A stretch of DNA of 64,000 nt from Bacteroidota bacterium (GCA_024742495.1 JANSYJ010000002.1:1-64000), one strand, 5' to 3'. Positions 54,075-63,902 are shown, counted from the first letter of the stretch. Numbers and translations are program-made. The notes: generated by a model from the sequence alone, not told the origin.

Positions 54075-55883
54075 ATGTTAAATCAGAATATGCCCATTGT
54101 TGAATGCAGTTGGGAAGTGTGTAATCAAATTGGCGGTATTTACACCGTCTTGCGTTCTAAGGTGCCGGCGATGGTAGATCGTTTTGGCGATAATTATACG
54201 CTTCTTGGCCCATTAGTAAGTAAGGGAATTGATGCGGAACTGGAGGAGATAACTGCTGTAAAAGGCGATCCTATTGCGGAAGCGGTGAAGGAGCTGCGAA
54301 AAGAAGGTGTAGAGGTCCGCTACGCAAGATGGCTGGTTACCGGCCGGCCAAAGGTAGTTCTCATCGATCCTGATTTTGGCAAGCAAAAACTAAGTAAACA
54401 TCAGGCCCACTATTTAAAAAACTTCGGCTTGGAAGTAGATGAGTCCAATGACCTTTTAAACCGGATGTTAATTTGGGCCCGCTTGAACGTTCGCTTTTTA
54501 GAGTTGATGCATGAAAAGAATGGAAGGCAGCATAAAATGATTGCCCATTTTCATGAATGGATGGCTTCCTTGCCCATATTAGATTTGCATAAACATGAAC
54601 CCAATATTCGGACGGTTTTTACAACCCATGCTACTTTACTAGGTCGATACTTAGCTTCTAATTATGCTTCTTTCTATAAAAATTTAGAACAGTTTAATTG
54701 GGAGAAGGAAGCCAAGAATTTCGGCATTTTGCCAATGGCTCAAATTGAGAGGCTCAGCGCTCGATATTGCAATAGTTTTAGCACCGTAAGTGAAATTACC
54801 GCTAAAGAATGTGAGTTTTTGCTCGGCAAGGTTCCAGATGTTATAACGCCTAATGGATTGAATATTAAGCGTTATGTTGCCATGCATGAGGTGCAAGTGA
54901 AGCATCAGAAGTTTAAGGAGGTTTTGCACGATTTTACAATCGGCCATTTTTTCCCGAGCTATCATTTCGATCTCGATAAAACCCTTTACATTTTTACCTC
55001 TGGCCGTTACGAGTTTCAAAACAAGGGTTATGATATTACCTTGAAAGCCTTGGCCTTATTGAATGAAAGAATGAAAAAGGCTGGACTGGATATTACCGTG
55101 GTGATGTTTTTTATAACCAATAAAGAAACTTGGTCCATTAATCCTAAGGTTCTGCAGTCGAATGGAGTGTTGCGCGAAATCCAAAAAAGTGTAGAGGAAA
55201 TTCAGAAACAGATTGGGAAGCGATTGTACGAGTCAGCGGTAAGCTCTGAAATCGATCACCGTTTACCGGATACTTCGGCCATGGTGGATGACTATTGGAA
55301 GTTGCGCTACCGCAGGACTATCCAATCTTGGAAAAGCGAGGAGTGGCCCTATATTACCACCCATAATTTGAAGGATGATAATAATGATGAAATTCTAAAT
55401 TCCATGCGCAGCCTAAAGCTCTTTAATAGCCCAAAGGATCGCGTTAAGGTAGTTTATCATCCAGAGTTTATAAGCAGTACAAACCCTCTATTTGGCATAG
55501 ATTACGGCGATTTTGTACGCGCTTGTCACTTAGGCGTTTTCCCAAGTTATTATGAACCTTGGGGCTATACCCCATTAGAATGCATTGCGAGAGGTGTGGC
55601 AACCGTAACCTCAGACTTGTCGGGTTTTGGGAATTATGTCTTGGGGCAGGAGAACACCAGTGGCTTAGATCATGGTGTACACGTTTTACGCCGCGAAGGG
55701 AGAAGCGAAGATCAGTCGGTGGAAGACTTAGCCACTTACTTATTGGACTATGTGAAATTAAGCCGTCGCTATCGCATTATTCAGCGTTCACGAGCAGAAG
55801 ATTTTTCAGAGCGATTTGATTGGAAGCAATTGCTGCCGCATTATGAGGAAGCTTATAAAAAGGCTCAATCGGATAAGAAGTAG
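54075..55883 (+). CDS. Glycogen synthase, GT3 (eukaryote-like) family
   Basis: The 602-residue enzyme belongs to the GT3 type found in fungi, animals and Bacteroidota, not the bacterial GT5 GlgA. It starts ECSWEVCNQIGGIYTVLRSK (the GGIYT donor-binding loop), carries HFHEWM and FTTHATLLGRYLA, and near the C-terminus YYEPWGYTPLECIARGVATVTS with the conserved Glu-x7-Glu pair. It elongates alpha-1,4-glucan from a nucleotide sugar, likely UDP-glucose. It is monocistronic; no other glycogen gene is near. Confidence 0.95.
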   Translation: MLNQNMPIVECSWEVCNQIGGIYTVLRSKVPAMVDRFGDNYTLLGPLVSKGIDAELEEITAVKGDPIAEAVKELRKEGVEVRYARWLVTGRPKVVLIDPDFGKQKLSKHQAHYLKNFGLEVDESNDLLNRMLIWARLNVRFLELMHEKNGRQHKMIAHFHEWMASLPILDLHKHEPNIRTVFTTHATLLGRYLASNYASFYKNLEQFNWEKEAKNFGILPMAQIERLSARYCNSFSTVSEITAKECEFLLGKVPDVITPNGLNIKRYVAMHEVQVKHQKFKEVLHDFTIGHFFPSYHFDLDKTLYIFTSGRYEFQNKGYDITLKALALLNERMKKAGLDITVVMFFITNKETWSINPKVLQSNGVLREIQKSVEEIQKQIGKRLYESAVSSEIDHRLPDTSAMVDDYWKLRYRRTIQSWKSEEWPYITTHNLKDDNNDEILNSMRSLKLFNSPKDRVKVVYHPEFISSTNPLFGIDYGDFVRACHLGVFPSYYEPWGYTPLECIARGVATVTSDLSGFGNYVLGQENTSGLDHGVHVLRREGRSEDQSVEDLATYLLDYVKLSRRYRIIQRSRAEDFSERFDWKQLLPHYEEAYKKAQSDKK

Positions 55884-55913
55884 ATAGGGACTTTACAGAA
55901 ATCAATAAAGGAA

Positions 55914-57659
55914 TTAAATAAGCATTCCTACAATTACCGCGGTAAAAAGGCTAGCCATGGTTCCGGCAATTAATGCTTTAAAACCAAGTTTGGATAGCTC
56001 GCTGCGGCGCGAAGGAGCCAAGGATCCAATGCCACCTATTTGGATTCCAATACTCGCGAAATTGGAAAAACCACAGAGGATATAAGTTGCAATAATGATG
56101 GATTTCTGAGAGCTGAATTTCTGTCCATCCATTAAATCTCCTAATGAAACGTAGGCGACAAATTCGTTGAGTATTGTTTTTTCGCCTAAGAGTTGGCCAA
56201 CTAAAAAGATGTCTTCTTTCGCTACGCCCATCAACCAAGTGATTGGGGCTAAGGTATAGCCGAGAATAAACTCCATGGAGAAACCTTCATATTGACCATT
56301 GGTGAAATCCATTACCCAAGCGTTTAATCCGGTAAAGTCGCCAATGAAATCCCTAAGCAAGGAATTCACCAGAGCCACTAAGGCGATAAATACCAGTAGC
56401 ATTGCCCCTACATTAACCGCAAGTTTTAATCCTTCGGTAGTTCCGTTGGTAATAGCTTCTAAGGCATTGCCCCCTATTTTAGTGGGTTCAATGTGCATTT
56501 CATCGTCGAATTCTTTGGTCTCAGGCAATAGTATTTTGGCGGCAACAACCGCTGCTGGTGCACTCATTACCGAAGCGGCTAAAAGATGCTTGGCAAAGAA
56601 GGTTTGCTGCACCACATCGCTTCCACCCAAAAAGCCGATATAGGCCGCAAGCACCCCGCCTGCAATGGTTGCCATGCCACCACTCATTACACAGAGTAGC
56701 TCGCTTTTGGTCATCTTATTCAAATAAGGCTTTACCAATAAAGGAGATTCGGTTTGGCCTAAAAATATATTTCCCGCCGCCGATAAACTCTCCGCGCCAC
56801 TTAATCCCAGGCTACGTTTCATAATCCAGGCAAAGGCATATACAATCTTTTGCATTACCCCATAATAGAAAAGGAGGGAGGTTAGGGCCGAAAAGAAGAT
56901 TACCGTGGGAAGCACTTTGAAGGCAAAAATATAACCCCAAGAAGATCGATCATTGATGAGGGCACCAAATAGAAATTCCGCTCCCTGGTCGGTAAAGCTG
57001 AGCAGAACCACAAATAGTTCACTTAAATAATCAAAGCCCATTCTAATGAAGGGTACTTTGAGTATGGCGATGGCAAAAATAATTTGGATTAAAAGTCCAC
57101 TAAATACTTGTCGCCAATTGATAGATTTCCGCTTGGACGACATCAAGAAAGTAAGGCAAAGTAGTACGGATAAGCCTAACAAGCCTCTGGCCAAGGAGGC
57201 TAGGTTAAAACCACCTTGAGTGAAATCGTAATTAAGGGGTATATTTTCACTTAAGCCTCCCTTAGATTCGGTGTTCTGATTGCTAATTAGTTCTAATGAG
57301 TCTTTTACCGGATTACGCTGAAAAGTATAGTGAACTCCATTTTCGCTAAAGTCCAAAAGACTGTCATTGATGAGGTTTAAACGGTAAACTCTTACGGTGT
57401 CTTTTGGTAAGGTGTAATTAAACGCTAAATGACCTGTATCTAAATGATAAGAACCTTGGGCGCTTAAGTTTTTAGCGGCTAATCGGTAGCTAAAAGTATT
57501 GGCTTTTAAATGCAGAGAATCGCTGGAAGAAATGGAGAAGAGATTTTCGCCATTTGAATTTTGTATGGATTTAAAGGCCCAAGCGCCCTCAAGCATTGTG
57601 CTTTGGCCAAACAGCGCATGGCTTAAAAACAAGCTAAGCAATATAGATAGGTAACGCAT
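55914..57659 (-). CDS. CNT-family nucleoside transporter with N-terminal extracytoplasmic domain
   Basis: The 581-residue protein has a signal peptide (MRYLSILLSLFLSHALFGQ), about 130 residues of lipocalin-like beta sequence (LEGAWAFKSIQNSNGENLF...HYTFQRNP) and then a full concentrative nucleoside transporter (about 155-581, 9-10 helices) with NIFLGQTESPLLVKPYLNKMTKSELLCVMSGGMATIAGGVLAAY and GFSNFASIGIQIGGIG. Ordinary NupC is about 400 residues; the extra domain would lie outside the cytoplasm. The substrate is nucleosides, coupled to H+ or Na+. Confidence 0.9.
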   Translation of the reverse strand: MRYLSILLSLFLSHALFGQSTMLEGAWAFKSIQNSNGENLFSISSSDSLHLKANTFSYRLAAKNLSAQGSYHLDTGHLAFNYTLPKDTVRVYRLNLINDSLLDFSENGVHYTFQRNPVKDSLELISNQNTESKGGLSENIPLNYDFTQGGFNLASLARGLLGLSVLLCLTFLMSSKRKSINWRQVFSGLLIQIIFAIAILKVPFIRMGFDYLSELFVVLLSFTDQGAEFLFGALINDRSSWGYIFAFKVLPTVIFFSALTSLLFYYGVMQKIVYAFAWIMKRSLGLSGAESLSAAGNIFLGQTESPLLVKPYLNKMTKSELLCVMSGGMATIAGGVLAAYIGFLGGSDVVQQTFFAKHLLAASVMSAPAAVVAAKILLPETKEFDDEMHIEPTKIGGNALEAITNGTTEGLKLAVNVGAMLLVFIALVALVNSLLRDFIGDFTGLNAWVMDFTNGQYEGFSMEFILGYTLAPITWLMGVAKEDIFLVGQLLGEKTILNEFVAYVSLGDLMDGQKFSSQKSIIIATYILCGFSNFASIGIQIGGIGSLAPSRRSELSKLGFKALIAGTMASLFTAVIVGMLI

Positions 57660-57700
57660 TGTTGCTGTTTGGTTTTGGTTAGGTGTAAAGGAAATTGGGA

Positions 57701-58318
57701 TTAAGAGCCTTCTCTTTTATCGATTTCGTCCCTTAAGCGTGCCGCTCGCTCATAGTCTTCATTGCGAACCGCCTCATCCATTTGTTTTTTTAAGCTTTCT
57801 AAGCTTTGGCCTTTTATAGATTCGGCTCCCGGGTTTTCGGTGGAGCTCGTTTTGGTAAGGCTAACAGTTGACTTGGTATCGGTACTTTCTTCTTTACCCG
57901 TAGATTCCCCTAAAATGACACCGGCCTTATCAAGAATCTCCTGATAGGTGAAGATGGGCGTTTTAAAGCGTATGGCCAGTGCCACGGCATCTGAAGTTCT
58001 GGCGTCTAAACTGTGGCTTTCCCCATCACGTTCACAAACCAGGGTGGAGTAAAATACTCCATCCTGTAATTTGTGAATCAATACTTCTTTGAGGCCAATA
58101 TGAAATTGATCTGCAAAGTTCTTAAACAAATCATGCGTTAGTGGTCGAGGAGGATTCATGTCCTTCTCTAGGGCAATTGCGATACTTTGGGCTTCAAAAC
58201 CACCAATGATAATTGGTAATCGCCGTTCCCCATTTTCTTCGCCCAAAACCAAAGCATAAGCACCGCTCTGAGTTTGACTGTAAGAAAGACCTTTAACGTA
58301 TAATCGTATTTGCTGCAT
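57701..58318 (-). CDS. Bifunctional nuclease (BFN/DUF151) with UVR motif
   Basis: The 205-residue protein has the DUF151 domain (RLPIIIGGFEAQSIAIALEKDMNPPRPLTHDLF, LDARTSDAVALAIRFKTPIF) shown in plants and bacteria to have DNase/RNase activity. A Ser/Thr-rich linker follows, then a C-terminal UvrB/UvrC (UVR) motif (LKKQMDEAVRNEDYERAARLRDEIDKRE). It shares one base with the stop of etfA (TAATG), so it is co-translated with the etf operon. Confidence 0.88.
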   Translation of the reverse strand: MQQIRLYVKGLSYSQTQSGAYALVLGEENGERRLPIIIGGFEAQSIAIALEKDMNPPRPLTHDLFKNFADQFHIGLKEVLIHKLQDGVFYSTLVCERDGESHSLDARTSDAVALAIRFKTPIFTYQEILDKAGVILGESTGKEESTDTKSTVSLTKTSSTENPGAESIKGQSLESLKKQMDEAVRNEDYERAARLRDEIDKREGS

Positions 58319-59286
58319 TAATTGGCCGCCTTGAATTTCTGAATTTCCTCGGTTAATTTAGGAACAATATCAAAGGCATCACCAACAATTCCGTAATCGG
58401 CCGCCTTAAAGAAAGGGGCCTCAGGATCTTTGTTAATTACCACTATAGTTTTTGAAGCGCTCACTCCAGCAAGGTGTTGAATAGCGCCGGAAATTCCAAT
58501 TGCAATGTAAAGATTAGGCTTAATCGCAATTCCAGTTTGTCCAACGTGCTCGCTATGCGGGCGCCAGTCCATATCAGAAACAGGCTTGCTGCAAGCTGTT
58601 CCCGCGTCTAAAACCTCGGCAAGTTCTTCTACCATGCCCCAGTTTTCTGGACCTTTAAGTCCGCGACCGGCACTCACAACGCGCTCAGCTTCTGGTAAAG
58701 GAATTTTACCTTTTACGCGGTCAACCTCTAAAACCTGCACTACTTTAATACCACTGGCATCTGCATTTGTAGATTCTACGCTTGCGCTACCCTCGCTTGC
58801 TTCCGGAGCAATTGAGTTTGGCACAAAGGCCACAACGCGTTTTGCCGCATCTGAATGCAGTACATTAAAGCCTTTACCTGAATAAACGCCTCTCTTTACA
58901 GAAAAAGGACTACTGCTTTCTGGTAGAGCAATAACATTACTTAAAAGGGCGGCATCTAAGTGAATGCTTAAAGCCGGAGCTAATGCTTTCCCATTAAAAG
59001 TGCTGCTAATAATAAGCGTATCTGCATTTTGAGCAGCGGCAATATCTGCAATTGCTTTCCCATAACTATTTGCGTCGAAATTTGCATAAGCCTCGGCGCT
59101 TAGGGTAAGAACTTTACTGATGCCGTATTGACCGGCCAGTGAAGGGTCGTCCTCAAGGTTGCCAATGCAAACACCAATTGCTTCCGTGCCTAACATTTCG
59201 GCAGTTTTAGAAGCATAAAATGCCGACTCCCAAGTGTTTTTCTTGAACTTGCCTTCCCAGGCTTCTAGATATACTAAAACAGACAT
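58318..59286 (-). CDS. etfA: Electron transfer flavoprotein subunit alpha
   Basis: EtfA carries FAD and passes electrons from acyl-CoA dehydrogenases to the quinone pool. The 322-residue protein has EAWEGKFKKNTWESAFYASK at the start, and in the C-terminal FAD domain RVVSAGRGLKGPENWGMVEELAEVLDAG, GQTGIAIKPNLYIAIGISGAIQHLAGVSASKTIVVINKDPEAPFF. Length is normal. It follows etfB (16 bp). Confidence 0.97.
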   Translation of the reverse strand: MSVLVYLEAWEGKFKKNTWESAFYASKTAEMLGTEAIGVCIGNLEDDPSLAGQYGISKVLTLSAEAYANFDANSYGKAIADIAAAQNADTLIISSTFNGKALAPALSIHLDAALLSNVIALPESSSPFSVKRGVYSGKGFNVLHSDAAKRVVAFVPNSIAPEASEGSASVESTNADASGIKVVQVLEVDRVKGKIPLPEAERVVSAGRGLKGPENWGMVEELAEVLDAGTACSKPVSDMDWRPHSEHVGQTGIAIKPNLYIAIGISGAIQHLAGVSASKTIVVINKDPEAPFFKAADYGIVGDAFDIVPKLTEEIQKFKAAN

Positions 59287-59302
59287 AATTTCAATTTTTT
59301 AT

Positions 59303-60049
59303 TTAGATAACCTTCGCATCTTCATGCAGCATACGCACCAAGTCGGAGATGTTTTCTGCATCTACCATTTTCACGGTGCTTTTCGGAGCAGGCTTGCTGT
59401 ACATACCCGCATGCGTTTTTGAGTCAGCCTCAACCGGTGCTTTCACTTCCAAAGGCTTAGATCGTGCTTGCATAATACCGCGCATATTAGGAATGCGTAG
59501 GTCTTTTTCTTCTACTAAACCTTTTTGGCCAGCTACCACAAAAGGTAAGCTGGTGCTGATTTTTTCCTTGCCACCGTCAATTTCACGGGTCATGGTATAA
59601 GCCTCTCCTTCACCTTCCATACCTACACAGGCATTAACAAAAGGCCAGTCTAAAAGAGCCGCTAGCATACCAGGAACCTGACCGCCATTATAGTCGATTG
59701 ATTCGCGACCAGCAATGATTAAATCATATTGCCCTTCTTTAGCTACAGCGGCAATTTGCTTGGCTACATTAAAGGAATCCGTAGGGTCAATGTCAACGCG
59801 CACCGCATTGTCAGCCCCAATGGCTAATGCTTTTCGCAGGGTTGGCTCGGTTTCTTTCCCTCCTACATTTACTACCGTAATGGTAGCGCCTTGCTTCTCT
59901 TTTAACCAAACAGCGCGTGTTAGGCCAAACTCATCATAGGGATTGATCACGTACTGCACACCATTTTTATCAAAGGCACTGCCATCGGCGGTGAAATTGA
60001 TTTTTGATGTGGTGTCGGGTACATGACTAATGCAAACTAGTACCTTCAT
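59303..60049 (-). CDS. etfB: Electron transfer flavoprotein subunit beta
   Basis: The 248-residue partner of EtfA starts at ATG 60049 (MKVLVCISHVPDTTSKINF); an upstream in-frame ATG at 60160 gives 37 extra unrelated residues over the promoter region and was rejected. Motifs: VQYVINPYDEFGLTRAVWLKE, DLIIAGRESIDYNGGQVPGMLAALL and the C-terminal KPLEVK segment. First gene of etfB-etfA-bfn. Confidence 0.97.
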   Translation of the reverse strand: MKVLVCISHVPDTTSKINFTADGSAFDKNGVQYVINPYDEFGLTRAVWLKEKQGATITVVNVGGKETEPTLRKALAIGADNAVRVDIDPTDSFNVAKQIAAVAKEGQYDLIIAGRESIDYNGGQVPGMLAALLDWPFVNACVGMEGEGEAYTMTREIDGGKEKISTSLPFVVAGQKGLVEEKDLRIPNMRGIMQARSKPLEVKAPVEADSKTHAGMYSKPAPKSTVKMVDAENISDLVRMLHEDAKVI

Positions 60050-60132
60050 ATTAAGATTTTCTGAGATGTGATTTTGTCTATGCCGCGAAAATAACCTAAA
60101 AAAGGCCGCGGACAAAATGTTATGCACGCATA

Positions 60133-60140
60133 CAAAAGTA
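60133..60140 (-). promoter_or_regulatory. Candidate -7 element of etfB
   Basis: TACTTTTG on the minus strand, 83 bases before ATG 60049. A closer alternative is TTTG (60113-60116) 19 bp before TATTTTCG (60086-60093) on the same strand. Confidence 0.4.
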
Positions 60141-60188
60141 CTTTTCAGGCATTCGCCCATAAAAGATTAGAGATTGGCTACACTTTAG

Positions 60189-60196
60189 TACTTTTG
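60189..60196 (+). promoter_or_regulatory. -7 element of the E1-beta gene
   Basis: TACTTTTG, 19 bases before ATG 60216. Confidence 0.5.
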
Positions 60197-60215
60197 CCGC
60201 TGCAAAATCAATAGG

Positions 60216-61199
60216 ATGGCGAGAGTAATACAATTCAGAGAGGCGATAGCCGAGGCGATGAGCGAAGAAATGCGTCGTGACGAACGTGTTTATTTAATGG
60301 GAGAAGAAGTGGCCGAATACAATGGGGCCTATAAGGCTTCCAAAGGCATGTTAGATGAGTTTGGCCCAAAACGGGTTCTGGATACTCCCATTGCGGAGCT
60401 TGGCTTTGCGGGAATTGGCGTAGGCTCTGCTATGAATGGTTTAAGACCGATTGTGGAGTTTATGACCTTTAACTTTTCCATGGTGGCCATCGATCAAATT
60501 ATTAATAATGCGGCCAAAATGTATCAGATGAGTGGTGGGCAATTTAATGTGCCAATCGTTTTTCGTGGTCCTACGGCCTCCGCTGGTCAACTAGGTGCAA
60601 CCCACAGTCAGGCTTTTGAAAGCTGGTATGCCAATACTCCAGGATTAAAAGTGGTAGTGCCCAGTAATCCATACGATGCTAAGGGATTATTGAAGGCATC
60701 CATTCGCGATAATGACCCAGTGATTTTCATGGAGAGCGAGCAGATGTATGGCGATAAGATGGAAGTTCCTGAGGAAGAGTATCTCATCGAAATAGGAAAG
60801 GCCAGCATTCGTCGTGAAGGTACGGATGTAACTATAGTTTCCTTTGGTAAAATCATCAAGGAAGCAGACAAAGCCGGGGATGAATTAGCCAAGGACGGTA
60901 TCTCCTGCGAGATTATTGATTTACGAACTGTGCGACCAATCGATTATGAGGCGGTGGTGAATTCACTGAAGAAAACCAATAGAATGGTAATCTTGGAAGA
61001 AGCATGGCCATTAGGGAATATCTCCACTGAAATTATCACCCACTGTCAAGAAAATGCATTTGACTACCTCGATGCACCAATACTTCGTATAAACACTGCG
61101 GATACACCAATGGCTTACGCTCCAACTTTAGTTGAAGAGTTTTTACCGAATGCAGGCCGGGTAATTAAGGCAGTAAAAAAAGTTTTATATAAAGATTAA
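60216..61199 (+). CDS. pdhB: Pyruvate dehydrogenase complex E1 component, beta subunit
   Basis: E1 decarboxylates pyruvate with thiamine diphosphate. The 327-residue beta subunit has REAIAEAMSEEMRRDERVYLMGEEV, FGPKRVLDTPIAELGFAGIGVGSAMNGLRPIVEFMTFNF, VFRGPTASAGQLGATHSQAFESWYANTPGLKVVVPSNPYDAKGLL and the C-terminal transketolase domain (VILEEAWPLGNISTEI). The alpha subunit and E2 are not in the window. A branched-chain 2-oxoacid E1-beta is less likely given the close match to PdhB. Confidence 0.93.
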   Translation: MARVIQFREAIAEAMSEEMRRDERVYLMGEEVAEYNGAYKASKGMLDEFGPKRVLDTPIAELGFAGIGVGSAMNGLRPIVEFMTFNFSMVAIDQIINNAAKMYQMSGGQFNVPIVFRGPTASAGQLGATHSQAFESWYANTPGLKVVVPSNPYDAKGLLKASIRDNDPVIFMESEQMYGDKMEVPEEEYLIEIGKASIRREGTDVTIVSFGKIIKEADKAGDELAKDGISCEIIDLRTVRPIDYEAVVNSLKKTNRMVILEEAWPLGNISTEIITHCQENAFDYLDAPILRINTADTPMAYAPTLVEEFLPNAGRVIKAVKKVLYKD

Positions 61200-61268
61200 A
61201 TTTTAAGCGAACATCGCTCCCCAAAGTATCCATTAATTCTAGCAATTTGGTATTCAGGTAAATCGATT

Positions 61269-61299
61269 TTTGGTCGATGAGCTTTTTCGTTTACTTTTG
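61269..61299 (+). promoter_or_regulatory. Promoter of hppA
   Basis: TTTG (61269-61272), 19 bp, TACTTTTG (61292-61299): full consensus, 40 bases before ATG 61340. It supports that start over the in-frame ATG at 61277. Confidence 0.75.
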
Positions 61300-61339
61300 C
61301 GCCCCTTCAAATAAATTAGAAATCAATCAATACACAACT

Positions 61340-63871
61340 ATGAACGACTGGTTAATGTATGCGGTTCCTGCCTTAGGGCTTGTTGGAATCCTCATCATGT
61401 TGGTAAAGTCATCTTGGGTTAATAAACAAAGCTCAGGTGATACCAAAATGTCAGAATTGGCAGGACATATCGCCGATGGTGCAATGTCATTCCTGAAAGC
61501 GGAGTGGAAAGTAATGAGCTACTTTGTAATCATTGCAGCTATTTTACTAGGTTTTTCTGGAACCATGGTAGAGCATTCTCACCCAATTATTGCCGGTGCT
61601 TTCGTACTTGGAGCAGTTCTTTCTGCTTTGGCAGGTTATATCGGTATGCGCATTGCTACTAAAGCAAATGTTCGAACTACCGAAGCTGCTCGTACTAGTT
61701 TAGTTGCAGCCTTAAAAGTTTCTTTCACCGGAGGTTCAGTTATGGGCTTAGGTGTTGCTGGCTTAGCCGTTCTTGGTTTAGGTAGCTTGTTTATAGTATT
61801 CTTTAATATGTTCGTGCCTGAGGGTGCAGCCATTACTGGTCACGAAATGAAAACGGCTATCGAAGTATTAGCTGGTTTTTCTTTAGGTGCGGAGTCTATT
61901 GCACTTTTTGCCCGTGTAGGCGGTGGTATTTATACTAAAGCAGCGGATGTTGGCGCCGACCTTGTTGGTAAGGTAGAAGCTGGTATTCCCGAAGATGATC
62001 CTCGTAACCCGGCAACAATCGCCGATAATGTTGGTGACAATGTAGGTGATGTAGCGGGTATGGGTGCCGACCTTTTCGGTTCTTATGTTGCTACCATCTT
62101 GGCTACCATGGTATTGGGTCAGGAAATAGATAGCATGGATGATTTTGGCGGTATGGCCCCAATTTTACTTCCAATGGTAATTGCTGGTTTAGGCCTAATC
62201 TTCTCGATTATCTCGATGGCATTTGTGCGCATTAGTAATGAAAATAGCTCCGTGCAAAATGCCTTGAATATTGGAAACTGGTCCTCTATGATTTTAGTAG
62301 TGATCGCCTCTTTACCACTTTGTATGTGGATGTTACCAGATAGTATGGTTCTTCGCGGCTATGAGTTTAGCTCAATGGATGTATTCTACTCGATTTTAGT
62401 AGGTACTGGTGTTGGTGCTTTAATGAGTTGGATAACGGAGTTTTATACCGCCATGGGTAAGAAACCAGTTAATTCTATTGTTCAGCAGTCTTCTACCGGT
62501 CATGCAACCAACATTATTGGAGGTTTAGCAATGGGTATGCAGTCTACTGTTATTCCTATTATTATTCTAGCGGCTGGAATTATTCTTTCTTACACCTTTG
62601 CAGGTCTTTACGGTGTGGCTATTGCTGCCGCTGGAATGATGGCAACTACAGCAATGCAGTTAGCTATTGATGCATTTGGACCTATTGCGGATAATGCTGG
62701 TGGTATTGCCGAAATGAGTGGTTTACCCGATGAGGTGCGTGGACGTACCGATAATTTGGATGCAGTAGGAAACACTACCGCTGCTACTGGTAAAGGTTTT
62801 GCAATTGCTTCTGCCGCCTTAACGGCTTTAGCGCTTTTTGCAGCTTTTGTGGGTATCGCTGGAATTGACTCTATTGATATTTACAAAGCGCCAGTATTAG
62901 CAATGCTATTTATTGGTGGTATGATTCCATTCATATTCTCTTCATTGGCAATCTCGGCAGTAGGCCGTGCCGCTATGGCAATGGTGCATGAAGTACGTCG
63001 CCAGTTTAAAGAGATTCCAGGTATTATGGAGTACAAAGCTGAGCCAGAATATGAAAAGTGTGTTGAAATCTCAACCGCTGCTTCTATTCGCGAAATGATG
63101 CTTCCAGGAGCTATCGCTTTAATTACTCCAGTTTTAGTTGGTTTTGGTTTCAACGGTGTGTTTGAAGAAACTTCCTCAGCAGAAATGCTTGGTGGATTAT
63201 TAGCCGGTGTAACGGTTAGTGGTGTACTGATGGGTATCTTCCAGAACAATGCTGGTGGTGCTTGGGATAATGCTAAAAAATCTTTTGAGGCCGGCGTTGA
63301 GATTGACGGTAAAATGGAATACAAGGGTTCTGAAGCGCATAAAGCTTCTGTAACTGGAGACACTGTGGGTGATCCATTTAAAGATACTTCAGGGCCTTCT
63401 ATGAATATCTTAATCAAATTAATGTCTATCGTTTCCTTAGTAATTGCCCCACATATTCACGTTGAGAATGGAATGAGCAGTCATGCTGATGCGACTATGA
63501 GTCGTGATTCTATCACCGCGATGACTGGCGACTATGTAACAGTAGAAACAGGAAAGGCTGGATCAGTAGATTTCTTAGGACCAGAAAACCTTGGCGGAAC
63601 CTTAGAGGTTCAGGCTTTTCGTTTTGACTTTCCTGTGGAAGAAACCATCATCGACTTTCAAATGTTATTGGACAGCGATGACGCGGCGGCTATTTTAGGA
63701 ACATCATTTAGTGAAGTAGCTGTTTTTGCGGCAGAATTACACCGAAATGAAGACGGTCGCTATAGCGGTCAAGGAGAGATTACCTTAGATGGCAATGCTC
63801 GCCCAGCTCAAATCCGAATTAAATTAGTAGCAGAAGATAAGGTTGAAGCAACCGTAGCCATGAAAGGCTAA
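61340..63871 (+). CDS. hppA: Membrane-bound ion-pumping pyrophosphatase with C-terminal extension
   Basis: This enzyme couples PPi hydrolysis to Na+ or H+ export. From ATG 61340 (MNDWLMYAVPALGL) it has 843 residues. The core (about 1-704) holds about 16 membrane helices with DDPRNPATIADNVGDNVGDVAGMGADLFGSY, GNTTAATGKGFAIASAALTALALF (the Ala and Gly typical of K+-dependent forms) and EAHKASVTGDTVGDPFKDTSGPS. The last about 139 residues form a soluble extension of beta type (FRFDFPVEETIIDFQMLL, GQGEITLDGNARPAQIRIKLV), vaguely YceI-like. K+-dependent enzymes are often Na+ pumps. A terminator follows. Confidence 0.95.
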   Translation: MNDWLMYAVPALGLVGILIMLVKSSWVNKQSSGDTKMSELAGHIADGAMSFLKAEWKVMSYFVIIAAILLGFSGTMVEHSHPIIAGAFVLGAVLSALAGYIGMRIATKANVRTTEAARTSLVAALKVSFTGGSVMGLGVAGLAVLGLGSLFIVFFNMFVPEGAAITGHEMKTAIEVLAGFSLGAESIALFARVGGGIYTKAADVGADLVGKVEAGIPEDDPRNPATIADNVGDNVGDVAGMGADLFGSYVATILATMVLGQEIDSMDDFGGMAPILLPMVIAGLGLIFSIISMAFVRISNENSSVQNALNIGNWSSMILVVIASLPLCMWMLPDSMVLRGYEFSSMDVFYSILVGTGVGALMSWITEFYTAMGKKPVNSIVQQSSTGHATNIIGGLAMGMQSTVIPIIILAAGIILSYTFAGLYGVAIAAAGMMATTAMQLAIDAFGPIADNAGGIAEMSGLPDEVRGRTDNLDAVGNTTAATGKGFAIASAALTALALFAAFVGIAGIDSIDIYKAPVLAMLFIGGMIPFIFSSLAISAVGRAAMAMVHEVRRQFKEIPGIMEYKAEPEYEKCVEISTAASIREMMLPGAIALITPVLVGFGFNGVFEETSSAEMLGGLLAGVTVSGVLMGIFQNNAGGAWDNAKKSFEAGVEIDGKMEYKGSEAHKASVTGDTVGDPFKDTSGPSMNILIKLMSIVSLVIAPHIHVENGMSSHADATMSRDSITAMTGDYVTVETGKAGSVDFLGPENLGGTLEVQAFRFDFPVEETIIDFQMLLDSDDAAAILGTSFSEVAVFAAELHRNEDGRYSGQGEITLDGNARPAQIRIKLVAEDKVEATVAMKG

Positions 63872-63902
63872 GTCGAAAGCGCTAATATTAGCATACTAAA
63901 AA

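Noticed and set aside
62881-63417. 178-codon open frame antisense to hppA
   Set aside because: Shadow frame produced by the Gly/Ala-rich membrane protein; no independent evidence.
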